From contig JBITNC010000001.1 in NCBI GenBank assembly GCA_050084985.1, forward strand, positions 95,480,001-95,544,000: 64,000 nucleotides of DNA, written 5' to 3'. How positions within the stretch are numbered: the first letter of the stretch is position 1; the number at the start of each line of letters is the position of its first letter. The notes below the pieces were generated by a model. That model was not told the origin of the DNA. It saw only the letters and a program-made list of their open reading frames with translations, and made no database searches. The DNA comes from Nageia nagi. Lineage: Eukaryota; Pinophyta. Both the position numbers and the translations under genes were made by a program. Below, piece by piece: positions 1 to 11,720 of this stretch.

Positions 1-1611
1 GATTCAGAATCCCATATGGTCCTAGGAGGAGGTATTTGAATAGACAATTTAGAATTAATTTGAAGACTTCTCCTAACCTTTTAAAATTATACTTTGGATT
101 TAGATATTGTAGGGTTATCTATATTAAGATCCATATTTGGGATATAAGTAGAATAAATCCTTATTTTATCTTACTCTTTGGCTAATATTTGGAGCACTTC
201 CTCTATGGAGAGAAAAAGTGGCAAAAATGGATTCATGACTTTAAAAAAGGATTTTTCCCTAAAAGAAGACCTAGGTGTGTAAGAATGTCGAGTTCACCAA
301 ATGTAGACCCTAAATAATGCATTGGTGTAATTAATTTAAGGAATTAACATGTGCACTATTTGGTATATGAATTAATTAACATAAAGCAAGAATATGACAA
401 TAGATGATTAAACATACAAGTTTGTTTTGTTAACATACATATTCAATCAATCAAGGAAAGACATAGGCAATATCATATGCATTAGTACGACATCAATGCC
501 CTAGTAATAGTACATCGTTAACATCATGCTAATGATCAAATAATAGATACAACAAAAGATGAAATGATAAATGCATGAATGATTTATCAAGATAACCAAA
601 GTATGATAATATTTGAGATAAGAGATTTGTTTGTTATAGATAAGAAGGCTTTGTAAGTGTTTGATTTATTGATGATGTTCGAGTCCTTTGATTCTCTATT
701 TGATCTTCAATTGATAGAATCCTTAAGTCTTTTATAATTTGCCCCTTATCTAGTCTCCTCTTGATGACAATCCCATCCTTTGCCTATCTTTGTATGTCTT
801 TAATACCTTATGTAGGGATGCTTCTATTATAGGATTTGACACCTTGTATAATTAACAAGGGTCAAATATATGGCCTACACCTCTTTTATATATTTTAAAT
901 CTCTTTGTAAATAATACATTGTTAAGGGATTAAAATGATTTATTAAATATATAATGGTTCATTTTGAGGCATCTACAATATGTTAAAATAGGCTTATCTC
1001 TTTCATATACTACTATATATATTTGTTGTGAGGGTTGATCCATAATGTTGAACCTAAAGGATTCATTAGGCCATCTAGCTATATCACATGAAAAATTTAC
1101 ATATAAAATTCTAATACCAAGATAAGCTTATTTTAAAGCATATAATAAATCATCTAAGTAAGGTGATATGTATATTCCATTTGATATCTCTCTTAATAAT
1201 CTTAGATCCTAGGTCTAATTAAATAGCTAGGGAATCATTTATTTATGTTATATCATTATTATTCTTAGTTATTATCATTTTTTGTGATTGCTACTTCACT
1301 ACTATATCTTTCATTATCATCCTTCTCTTTATTACTTGTTATAAATTTATTTTATTTTATTTTATTATTAAATTATTTTAAATATATATAGATACTATTT
1401 ATATAAATTCCAAATGCTCTTATTATGTACATCACATTTGAAATATAATATAGAAAATCCTACAAATGTAGGATGATGGTGTGACTTGTAGAATAAACTA
1501 TGTGACTTGTAGAATAAACTATCTAATTTTGGAAAGGATAACATTTTTAATATAATAAAACAATCATAATTTAATTTTTTACAAATTCTAAGGATGAGGA
1601 AGTTTGCATAA
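1..1611. other. AT-rich intergenic DNA, nothing recognised
   Basis: No open frame with family-like residues on either strand, no LTR pair, no RNA gene. The only local pattern is a short tandem duplication near 1,482-1,520 ('tgtgacttgtagaataaac' twice). Probably decayed transposon DNA, but this is inference. Confidence 0.5.
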
Positions 1612-1700
1612 AAAAATATCCCCAAGGGAACACCATGATAGTTAAATGCTTTGGTTTGCCTCTAGGAGGTCTCAATTTTAAATCACTTTATTTGATTCAA
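1612..1700 (+). repeat. SINE-like fragment, 5' part
   Basis: The stretch beginning 'atatccccaaggg' followed by 'acaccatgat' matches, with few changes, the start of the better preserved SINE-like unit at 50,951. It is followed by a region resembling a tRNA-type B box near 1,668-1,685. The A-rich 3' tail is not evident, so this looks like a decayed or 5'-only copy. The match to the second copy is seen in sequence; the SINE assignment is inference from the pol III-like boxes. Confidence 0.4.
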
Positions 1701-2589
1701 CAAAATCATATCAAGACTCTAACTTGGCTATATTTTGGATACAATCTAACTATTTTTCCATATTCCTCCAGAAGATTTCACTAGTGAGATGCTACTTACT
1801 GAAGAAGTTCTAGCAAAAAACAAACCCTTTTTTTTGTTTATCATAGATTTAAGACACCTACCCTATTACCTGAATCTGTATATGCTAAAAAGAGTTTTGT
1901 GTCCAAACTAACTAGTAAAGTTTATTCTAGCTTATCAAAGTCTCATAAAATAAGTACTTTCAAGTCAAGCTTTCATGCTTATGTAAAAACTTTTGAGTTT
2001 AATTTGACCTATGTTCCCAGTTAAGACAAATAGATCAATTCCTTTATTTATTTGATGATAATGAGACTAAGTCCATTTTATCTGCACATAGCCAAGGTTT
2101 CAACTATTTACATTTTGGATGAATGTGAATTTCTATAAATATTTTGATTCATGCCTAGCTAAGACCCTTACTATTCACTATCATATGAGACATTAGAAAT
2201 AAACATTTTCCAAATGCTTATTAGTTGAGTGGTCTCTCTAGATTTAATTATGGTGATAATATCATCCCCTGTTGTTATGAAATTTTTACTAAAATAACCA
2301 TCACCCTTATAGACCATGCTTCCAAGGATAAAAATCAGCTACTATATTTCTTCTTCCTTTATAATACTCAAATGTGATGTTAAGCAAGAAAATAAATACT
2401 GAAGTTTTACATTAGTGCAAAAGTAGACTCTTTGGATGATTTACCTTCAAGAGATCCTTTCATGCCAAAATATTTGATCTGAGAATAAAAGGGATATTAT
2501 GAAGATATAGTTGAAATTAAATCTTGAAGGAGAGGAAGACATATTTTAAGAGGAGGATAATCTATTAGAGGGAAGGACTGGTGTACCAT
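1701..2589. other. No gene recognised; possible upstream part of decayed copia
   Basis: This stretch lies directly upstream of a copia integrase remnant on the + strand and may be its decayed gag/protease region. I could not find a zinc knuckle or protease motif in it. Confidence 0.35.
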
Positions 2590-2850
2590 ACTTTATCCTA
2601 CTTTGTTATGGAATAATAGGTTTGGATATCTCAATTTCAACTCATTATATGTACTACATAAGATTTTGAAAAGTATGCCTACCTTTTCACATCCATCAGA
2701 CACTTTTTATGAGAGCTACATATTTGGGAAACAACATAGAGAGAAATTATTCCATCACTAACATAAAGTACAAAAGCCTTTAGATTTGGTGCATGCTAAG
2801 TTATGTGGACCTATGCATACTTATGCAAACCTATGGATGCAAGAGACCTA
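2590..2850 (+). pseudogene. Ty1/copia GAG-pre-integrase and integrase N-terminus remnant
   Basis: Frame 1 reading from 2,590 gives the copia pre-integrase signature: LLWNNRFGYLNFNSL (family form LWHxRLGHLN), then FGKQHREK (family form xGKQHRxxF) and, after an in-frame TAA at 2,759-2,761, LDLVHAKLCGPM (family form LELVHSDLCGPM), which opens the integrase core. The zinc-binding cysteines expected before GKQHR are lost. Nothing recognisable follows after about 2,850, so only about 85 codons survive. This is the only LTR-retrotransposon coding remnant in the window on the + strand. No LTRs were found around it. Confidence 0.75.
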
Positions 2851-4959
2851 AAAAGTTTACCATATGTGTGGTTGTGAGAGGGTTCTTATAATATTTCACC
2901 TCATAATAAAACCCCAAAAATATTTGCATAAAAAATAAATCTCAATCTAATAGGAACTATACTAAAAAAAGTCATAAATATATGAATCATAAATAGTCAT
3001 TCAAAGATAAGTATACCTCCATACAATCATACACAACTTGTTAAGCATATGAAAGAAACACAAATGAATAGGTCCAATTATAGACATAGATTCTTGTGTG
3101 TCAACCTATGAAAATTATATAGTAGATAAAATCAATATAAAGACTAGGAAAAATACTAGATATAACTTTGTACATATAAATTTCTATTCGAAGAAATCAT
3201 ATAGTACATAAGAAATACATGGAATCACATAACTAACCTAGATGAGGTTTGATACAAAATAGAAGATAAATTTGTAGTGTACCATAAAGAACATGTTTAT
3301 ATAATCCTTCCACCTTTGTAAATAGAATCAAATTTATAATATATAAGTATGATTAATGACTAACTATTTATGAAAAATGGTGTTATTTCCCAATGGTTAT
3401 AACCCTTACTCATGCAAAGGATTCACCCTAGATCTTCGTTAATTATGAGCTAAGTAATTTGGTAAATATTTCTCTTAGTAAAATTTAAATATAACATTTT
3501 AAAATTATTAAATATTAACCACATTGATGATTTTGATAATCCTTTTAGAATTTGCACCTTTACCATACTAGGTGGTTAATGCTTTTCTATGATTTGTTGA
3601 CATGGTATTTCTTTACCATATTTGGTAAGAGCACCTTGATCAATATAGATTTATCTTATTAAGGAATCAATTTAGTGGTTATAAGTATTAAAGGCATCTA
3701 AAGCTTAATAAATAATGTATTTTATTACCACTTTTTCATTAATTTCTTAAGCCTTTATTTGAAAATGTCATATAATAGAAATAATTTTTAATGGTTCTAG
3801 TGAAGACGATTTATAGTTTTCCTTTACAATATTATCTACTAGCTAACTAGGTTTCCTTTATTGGATGATTTATGATTCTTGATATTAATCTCCTTCATGA
3901 TCATATTCAATCTAAGATATTAATTTTGAAGATCAAATGATTGGAATTGCTTTGTTTTATTATGCCAAGAGACATTATAAAATGGAATCCAAAGGAGGGT
4001 AAGGATCCAAATGCCCATCCCTTAATTTAAAAATAAAAATAAAAATAAAATTATGTAATTAATTAATTTAATAAATTATATGATTGATAATAAGGGTAAA
4101 TTATATTATCAAAATTGGTATGGTTCTAACCCCAAAAAATCAGTCACAAAATGGTTTTCAAAATAAAAAAACTACTACCCAACTATACCTAGTGGTAGCT
4201 AATAAAATTTGAAAAAACCTATTAACAAAATAAGTTCAGATGCTACCTAGAATTAACCTATTGGTAGCTCTAATGCAACCTACTATAATAGAAAATCATC
4301 AAGCTATAGTCAAAATACATATGAATCAAAGCTATGATACAACCCAACTACCTCTTTATTACTAGAATATTATAATCAAGAAATTAATTATTTAGCCCAA
4401 AGGTGGGCTAAGATTTGTTCATTTGATGTAGATTTGATTGCTTTCCATTTGCTAAATCGTGTTCAATGAGTTTCTCTCTAGTCTCTCCTGGGATGGTCTC
4501 CCCACATGTATTTGTCTAATATTTACTATTTTTCTAGAGTTTAGTATATTTCTCGATAGGATTCCATCTTGGCCTTCCTCTTATTATGTTATTGTTGCTT
4601 GACTATCTGCATTACTCACTTTTTTTTCACCCTCCTTAGTATTTATCCATCTTCCCCTTCCACAACTTCCATATTTACTATCTCATCTTCTAAAAAATAT
4701 GTATTATAATTCATTTATTCTCTATTTATTCCTTCTAAAATTTATAGTACTGTATAGGGGTTTGTTGTGGTTGATTTCTTCTATTGGAATTCTTTTGAAG
4801 TTGAATTTTTTTCTAACATGGTTTATTTTTTCTATGTTTTAGCTGTATTCTTCTAATATTTTCCTATTTTTTATTTCTAAACTGATTTCCACCCATGCTC
4901 TTTCTCTTTATCTTGAGACTCCTTTTCATTTTTTTCCCTTTTCTCTCCTTTATTCATCC
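2851..4959. other. AT-rich DNA, no gene recognised
   Basis: No family-like frame seen. There is an (AAAAT)n run at about 4,028-4,050 and a CT-rich stretch 4,440-4,960. The latter may hold the decayed continuation, on the - strand, of the DUF4283 remnant that ends near 4,960, but I cannot read it as LINE endonuclease or RT. Confidence 0.4.
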
Positions 4960-5640
4960 CTCCTGTTCTTTTCTAGGAAATCCTTTGCATAGTGCTCCTA
5001 ACTCTTATAAATTTCACTTTGTACTGGCATATTTTCATTTATAATTGGTTACATCCATTATCTTCTATTTTCTATTTTTAATTTTATCTCCTTCATTGTA
5101 GGTTTGGAAATATGCAAATTAACCACAAATATTGCATCCATAAACTTAAGTTTTAATCTTGTTGATTGCTCAATTGTGATAGGGGATCCAATTACTTTTC
5201 CAATTTTAGCTATTACATGTGGGTACCAACAAAATGGATGGAGTTTGGTTAGTGATACTAGTGTTAGAATGAGGTTGAAATTTTAACTTTCAAGGGAGAA
5301 AGTTTTCTCCCATCCCTTGATGATTAATCCTTTCTTCTAAAAAAATCATAGACCCATATCTATCACTTTTTTCAAGTATTCATCTAACTAAAACTTGAAT
5401 AATAAAAATTCTCTTATGATAGAAACTATGGATACCCATCCTTTTGTACTCCATCTTTCTTTCTACCAACTTCAAATAATATCTAGAGGGGGTCTTACCC
5501 CCACAAAGTGAATAGCAAGGGTTGATTTTAGCCCCTCCTCTTCCTTCTTTGTTATACTTTTTGAAATCAATGTGCTAACCTCATCATTAAATAATTTAGG
5601 CTCCAATACCATATTGATTGCCTCCTTTACAAATAGTTTT
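4960..5640 (-). pseudogene. DUF4283 / zinc-knuckle protein remnant (plant LINE ORF1 type)
   Basis: Read on the minus strand from about 5,640 down, the frame follows the order of plant DUF4283 proteins. It has a region like 'FxGxRPxLDxIxxWxxxxWxxKG' (HFVGVRPPLDII near 5,490), then LKKVIDMGLxFFxKKGLIIKGW (family 'xxVLxxGPWxFxxxxLxLxxW'). Next come IAKIGKVIGSPITIEQST (family 'IGxxIGxPLxxDxxT') and VVNLHISKP. Near 4,975-5,035 lies a degenerate knuckle, YKSxEHYAKD, where the usual C-x2-C-x4-H-x4-C cysteines are mostly lost. Several stops interrupt it. In plants this architecture is typical of ORF1 of L1-type LINEs and of domesticated relatives. No RT was found downstream, so a truncated LINE copy is most likely. 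Confidence 0.65.
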
Positions 5641-6022
5641 TTCCTCTATCAACATGCTTTTCCATTCCTTGAGGGACTTTGGATCAAGTCATAATCTTGA
5701 TTTATTCATCACATTTTGAATATCATTTGGATATATTTGGCAAGATTACATCTTTTCTAAGCTATAATTTGTTTAATAATAGCCTATCATGCTTCTAAAA
5801 TAATTTACCTACACTTTTACTACTCTATGCTTGCCCTATTGTTATGTCATGCTCACACTTTTGTTACATTTTGTTCGTAAACCCTAGTTTTTTTACCAAT
5901 TCATGTTTAGGGTAAACATCCATTCATTAGTAAATTATTTAACTAATAAATTAAAATTATGATAGTTAAAATTAATAATATACAACTAACAAACACATAT
6001 ATTAATAAAATTTACTAATAGG
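5641..6022. other. No gene recognised
   Basis: AT-rich, no readable frame or repeat seen between the DUF4283 remnant and the foldback hairpin. Confidence 0.4.
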
Positions 6023-6168
6023 TTATATCTTAAATAAATATATTTAAAAATGTTGAGAGATATCAATCTTGAGGTGTTTATCTTAGAAATTACACTTTCA
6101 AGAAATGAGATAGGCATCTCAAGATTGATACCTCTAAATATTTTTAGATATATCTCTTTAAGATATCT
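6023..6168. repeat. Compact foldback hairpin (MITE-like or pre-miRNA-like)
   Basis: The left arm 6,023-6,085 and the right arm 6,106-6,168 are near reverse complements with a loop of about 20 bases. The core 'tatcaatcttgag' at 6,061-6,073 pairs with 'ctcaagattgata' at 6,118-6,130, and pairing continues outward through AT-rich sequence with scattered mismatches and on the order of 80% complementarity by eye. No target-site duplication was identified. It could be a small foldback transposon, a relic of an inverted duplication or a small-RNA hairpin; the sequence alone does not decide. Confidence 0.6.
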
Positions 6169-7391
6169 AAACTAGTACTTATGCCAACCATCAATTAGTA
6201 AGATCATCACTTAGAGCTCTCTTCACTTTTTTTGACTCCTTGGATACTCCTAAATAAGCATCGATTATAGATCCTTTTTATTTAGCGTAACCTATTGATT
6301 CATGAGATTAATGACTAATAATTCTCTATCCTTAGAATATAAATGATCATATATCAAGTAGTAAATAATTTCCTTACAAGAACTACATGATTTCTTTTCA
6401 ATTACCCATAAACCATTTAAGTGGCTCTAAATAAAAATATAGTGTTGATAAGAGAACCCTTTCTAAAGCTAGTACATGATACAATTGTATATCTAATCCA
6501 TATTCTATATTTTTCTCCTAAAAATAATGGTTTATTAATATTAGGGATTGGGACTCCTTTGGGATGATATCTTATTTCTAAAAAAAATTCAATTATATTC
6601 TTCATCAAATTTTACTAAAAAATTGATTTCATAATGACTAGTAAAATTTGTATAACATCCTTTTAGTGCATTATTCTACTATCTTGTTCTTGCATATTTT
6701 GTATTATCATTTTATATTTCTTTCTTATTTTTTGATGAACTTAAATTGATATTTATATAATTCAAGTTTTGGAAAACTACTTTGTCTATATCTGTTGTAC
6801 CTTTATCCATTGATTATAAAAATTGTTCAATATTATTCAATATTTTATAATCACTTTCTATATAATAATGTACTTCCTTATTATCTTGCCCTATCATATA
6901 AGAATTATAAAATTTTAAGTTGGTTTGTTCATATTTTACTTATGCTTCTTTTAATAGATCATGATTGTTGTTGTTTTCTAAGCTAGTATTTTTTATTATT
7001 CATCATTACATCTTTCTTTTTTCTTACCAACCTTTTGTCTACCCTTTGAAAATCCATGTTTTATTTTTTTATGGATTCATCTTTTGAATCTTAGGGATCC
7101 TTCACTAATATGATTATGGATGATATATATTGTTATAATAATCTCTTTGAGATCATCAAATTGATGTAACTTTCTTTATATGATTTGTAATTTTGGATCT
7201 TAATTCAAGCTTTATTGGAATATTCCCATATGTATAAGTAATTTTGATCTCCTTGATGAGGTGATTAAAATGTGATAGGTCCCTTAATAAGATTTTTTTT
7301 TAACACTTCTCTTGTTTATAAGGATTTTTTAGTATATAAGTAGGTTAGATATATCTAGGCTAAGTGTGTATTTTGTATTCCTCTAATATAT
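6169..7391. other. AT-rich DNA, nothing recognised
   Basis: No family-like frames. Short open frames here show no codon or motif support. Confidence 0.4.
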
Positions 7392-7396
7392 TATTG
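7392..7396. repeat. Target-site duplication TATTG, left copy (element 1)
   Basis: Identical 5-mer at 15,459-15,463 on the other side of the element, as expected from integrase-mediated insertion. Confidence 0.85.
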
Positions 7397-9010
7397 TGTG
7401 ATGAGCATTCCAGGGCTCATTCCTCAAACATGCCCTAGGAGAGGAATGTTTGTCTTCTAGATCTAAAACTATCCAAAAAACCTCAAAATTGCATAAGATA
7501 TCCAATGACTTTCTAGGAATAGAAAATATAAAATTAAACTTGCAAAAAATACCTTCAAACCCAACATGTAGCTATGATAAACAAATATGATAATGATGCA
7601 AGAAGATACCTCCACTATTTTAATGAATTGATTAGGGAGCAAAATAATAACTTTAACAATGCAAAACTACCTCACAAACTCAATGTTTTAGTTAAGGAGC
7701 TGAAAAAAAAAAGATGAAGCAATGCAAATATCATCCTATATAGAATGTTGTAACCAAGAAGAGAAAATAGCAATTCGATAATGTAATTATGCTTCTAAAT
7801 CCAATGCCCAAGCACTAAGAAATAAATAGCATATTATTGATGATAGAAAGTAATTGTATTGATAATTCAAAGAGTGTTCCAATTACAATATTTTTATCTA
7901 CCTAAGGAGCTTATACCAAGACTACCTCCAATAGGGTTATGTTGGATGGCTCCAAGGCCTCACCAATCCCAGAAGAAGTGAGGCATAGATAAGGTATTCA
8001 TTGTAGAACCTATGATGGAACCAATAATGTTCCTCTTAATATGTATAGAGTAAGTTCAAGGGTAGTCCCCTCTCCTCTTGATATCTCAAATGGAGGTTTC
8101 CCTACAAGTGGAAAAGATAGAGTTTCCACTCAATTCAAATAAAAGGGTTTAATAAAAATATTCAACATATATTATAATATCTAGGAATCCTCCTTTTATA
8201 AGTGTGGATGATACACCTTTTAATCTTGCATTGATATGATCCAATGGTAGAGAGTTGTGATTTGTGTGCGCCATATATTAACGTAATTATTGGAGAGTCT
8301 AGAGATAAATGAAATATCATCTAATGTTTTAGAAATGCCATGTCCAAGAAGAGATGTTTTCTAAGTACCTTGGGATCATTATGGTTGCTCAAGTTAAGTG
8401 CCATAAATCCATCCTTGCCCCATGTCCAAGTGTGGGAGTTATAAACTTGCCTAGGGATGCCAAATTACAAGATCCAATGGCCAAGTTTGAAATATCCTAT
8501 TAAAGGAGACTAATATTACATTTATAATTATTAATGTGCCTTGGAATCATGTATTAAAAGTGACCTATGAAATTACAAGTATTATTGGCACATACATATA
8601 GCCTATTTATTACATAGAAATAACAAATAATGACTCATAGAGTCCTACATTCCATGTTGGAGGCTATCCAAGCAGAATTACATTAAAATATTCCTAATTA
8701 AATATAAATCACACCTAGATTAATGAAATATCAATTACACATCCTTAGAATATGGAAGTCACTCTCAAATGAGAGTAAATTATATATTTTTGTGTACGTG
8801 TGAAATGAGTAGACTGGCCCATAGGGTGAACTTCAAAGTACCATATCTTCCTTATTTCTTGCCAAAAATAGGTTGTATAACTTATCAAAAGAATTGGCAT
8901 GAGGTCCTTATTCCATTCCAAGTGTTGAAATGTCCATTATTGGCTTGTAGAAGATGTAATCTTCTTAAAATGAAAAAATGAGTAAAACCTTACAAATTTG
9001 ATATATTACA
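7397..9010 (-). repeat. 3' LTR of element 1
   Basis: A 1,614-bp copy of the repeat also present at 13,866-15,458, in the same orientation. It begins TGTGATGAGC on the plus strand and ends ATATTACA. Blocks such as 'ctcaaacatgccctaggaga' and 'ggaggtttccctacaagtg' are shared with the other LTR with substitutions throughout, so the insertion is old. A minus-strand TATAAAA box sits at 8,194-8,200. One difference is an extra piece near 8,668-8,680 that is absent from the other LTR. Confidence 0.85.
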
Positions 9011-9024
9011 AAACTGCCCCTCCA
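9011..9024 (-). other. Polypurine tract of element 1
   Basis: Immediately inside the 3' LTR; reads GGAGGGGCAGTTT on the minus strand, the plus-strand DNA priming site expected at this place in an LTR element. Confidence 0.65.
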
Positions 9025-9849
9025 AAATTATTTGACCTCAAGCAATGTTAAAATATTTGCCAAGCTAATAATATATTAATTTATTCTTGATGAAATTTTT
9101 TCATGATTCCATTACATGAATCTATCATTGAAAGTAGATGTATGTGCAAAGAGTATTACTACAAAGGTTCTAAGTCCTAGTCTCCATTTAAGGATGCCAA
9201 GAAATACCATGAAGTATTCATGTTGTACCAAAGATACCTTCCAAAAATATCTCCCAAGTATTTTAGATCCTTTTCAAACCTTGTTAGTGAGCTTAATGTG
9301 CTCCAAACTACCCAAGTAAGTTACAAATTATGTAAGTATGTACATGAACTTATTTATGATATTTAATAGCATGGCATCATGCTCCTAAATGTCCAATTGT
9401 TATTCCAAACCATCCTTAGTAAATGTGTTAGCAACCCTTTTACACATAGCATGAATGAAGTAATCGTTATTGATAAGCATTTTAGCCTTTTGTATGGATA
9501 AGGATGGCTATAATCATGCTACCAAACTTCCAATGTGCCTACTATAATTGTTCTTTTATGTATAGCTTATAAAATTGGGATATAACGTAGTACTTTTGTG
9601 CTAGATTCCTTCTTCAAATTTTTCCACAACATATTATTGATCTCCATTCTGAGTGATTGATAAAGTGCAATCTAAACATTACCCCTTTGAAGATCCTTGT
9701 ACAATATTGTGGTATAGGGAGTAGTCATAATTCTAGTGTTTAGGCTCCACACTTCTATAATATCAATCACCTATTTTGGGTATTCAACTCTTATTCTATT
9801 ATATTTATCATTTGTGAGTGTATGCTTAATTGGTAGGATGTCATCCTTT
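9025..9849 (-). other. 3' interior of element 1, no readable frame
   Basis: Follows the coiled-coil ORF in element orientation. No pol motifs were found on the minus strand. Short open frames here are not supported by any family pattern. Confidence 0.45.
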
Positions 9850-11109
9850 CTTCCTTCTTGGAAAAATTCATAAATTCATTCAATTCCCTTATCATCCTTG
9901 GATACTAAAATGTTCTCATTATGATCTTCCTTTCTTCTTTGAGTGTTGGCAAACTTATATATTTTTTGTTGTATCATCAACTTTGATAAGGATATCTACT
10001 ACCCATTATTTTATACTCTCTTCCATATCTTGTAATCTTTTTTTGCAATATGCTATATTCTTCCTTGGTAATTGTTGCTTCTACTATTGCTATAAGCAAT
10101 TATTGTTCTAATTATTTGATTTGATCAAAATATGTAACATCTTTAGTCTTTAGATTTTCATTTTCTTGGAGAATATCTCATAGCTCTTTCTCATTATCTA
10201 GTAATGTATCCTAGTTGAGAATAATAATTTCTTCTTTGAAGATTTCAATATCATCTTTGGCTTTGCTTGCATCAGATTTATCTTTTTCAAGAGCAATCAC
10301 TAGTTTAGTATTCTTAATTTGTATCTTAAGTATTAAGTTCTATCAATAGATTATATTACACCAGTTGGTTTGCACTTTTCTTCTATTCTTCCTTGTACCT
10401 TTAACTTCCAATTGTATCTTTTCAAGTTTTTGCCTAGCCTCCTCAACTTGAGCTCTGGTCTTATCTAGAAGGGCTTAATACTTTTCCTTTGTATCTTTTA
10501 CAACCTTTTGAGTGAGCCTGATCAACTTGTCTTTGTGACTTGATTTTTGATGGATTTATGATATCTTTGTATCCTTTAATTTGATGTTTGAAGTAAAGTC
10601 AAAATTTGTTTTGTGAAGGAGGCCCAGTTCTCCCTTTTGTTGAAGAGTGATTTCAAATTTTATCTTTAAGGATTCCTCTTTTTTTTGCAATAATGCCTAA
10701 GCCTCTTGTAATGCTACTTGGGCTAGTTCATATTTATATTTCCATCCAAAACTCGCTCTTCTATTTCCATCAAAGTTTCATGAATATCATCATATTTTAC
10801 TTCCAATTATTCATTCTTATTTTTCAAATTATTCAAGTTTTTCCTTACTTCCCTAAGGTCTACCTTAGTGTTTGCTAACTCATCCTTGGTAAAGTAAATG
10901 GTAGTAGGCTCACCTTTGGCCTCCTTAAGGTTGGTGTCCCCTTTTGGTGGAATAGTTATTTCTTCATCTTGAATCATCTTTGAAAGTTCTCTCATCCTCT
11001 TCAAATATAGCCTAAACTCTTCCACCCCCTTATAGTTTTCTAAATCCGTTTGTAGCTTTTCAAGTTTTACTCTCATAGCTACCAAAGTATTTCTCATTTT
11101 TCCACTCAT
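9850..11109 (-). pseudogene. Decayed coiled-coil ORF of element 1, function unknown
   Basis: The first 100 codons (11,109-10,807) are open and strongly charged, with heptad-like spacing (MRVKLEKLQTDLENY, LREVRKNLNNLKNK). Beyond the first stop the same character continues with interspersed stops: LLDKTRAQVEEARQKLEKIQ near 10,405-10,465, IALEKDKSDASKAKDDIEIF near 10,230-10,300, and LLDNEKEL / ILQENENLK near 10,140-10,200. Lysine- and glutamate-rich helices over more than 1.2 kb argue for one ancestral protein of at least 400 residues. No gag CCHC knuckle or enzyme motif is visible. It could be an unusual gag-like structural protein or a captured host coiled-coil gene. It lies where gag would be in a minus-oriented element, well downstream of the PBS. 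I do not recognise the family. Confidence 0.6.
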
Positions 11110-11720
11110 AGTAAAAATTTTGAAATACCCATTTATGCCTCCATGATGGAATTAGACTAATATCGGCTATTGAAAATCACTACAATGCAATTTACCATTA
11201 GATTTAGATTTAGAATGCTAACATCCTCCTTCATGTGATCTCTAAATGCATAATGAACCTTGAAAATACTCTAGAATACTAATGTATGCCTTTAGATAGA
11301 CTTAAAATATGAAATAAATATCAAAAATGCTTCTAGAATACCAATGTCTAGTCCAAAATGAACTTAAAATACCAACACCTAGTCAATATTGATCTTGAAA
11401 TAATGATAGATCTTAAAATATGCCCAATAAGCTAACTTCCACCTCCAATTAGCGTCAAACTTGAAAATAACCTTTATAATGACTATATGAATCCATTTGT
11501 AGCCAAAACTAGGGCTACCTCAGCCAAAATGGATCCCTTATATCTCATAATAACTCAAATATAAAGTAAGTAAACTTCAAACTTGATAGAAAAATACAAA
11601 ATTTTTGAAAATTTACCTTTATCAAGCCAAATGATTCACTTAAGAGCCTCAAAATTCTAGAGATATGCCTAAAATGATATTTAAAATAGCTAGATACCCC
11701 AAGGAAAGGTTGTTGAACTA

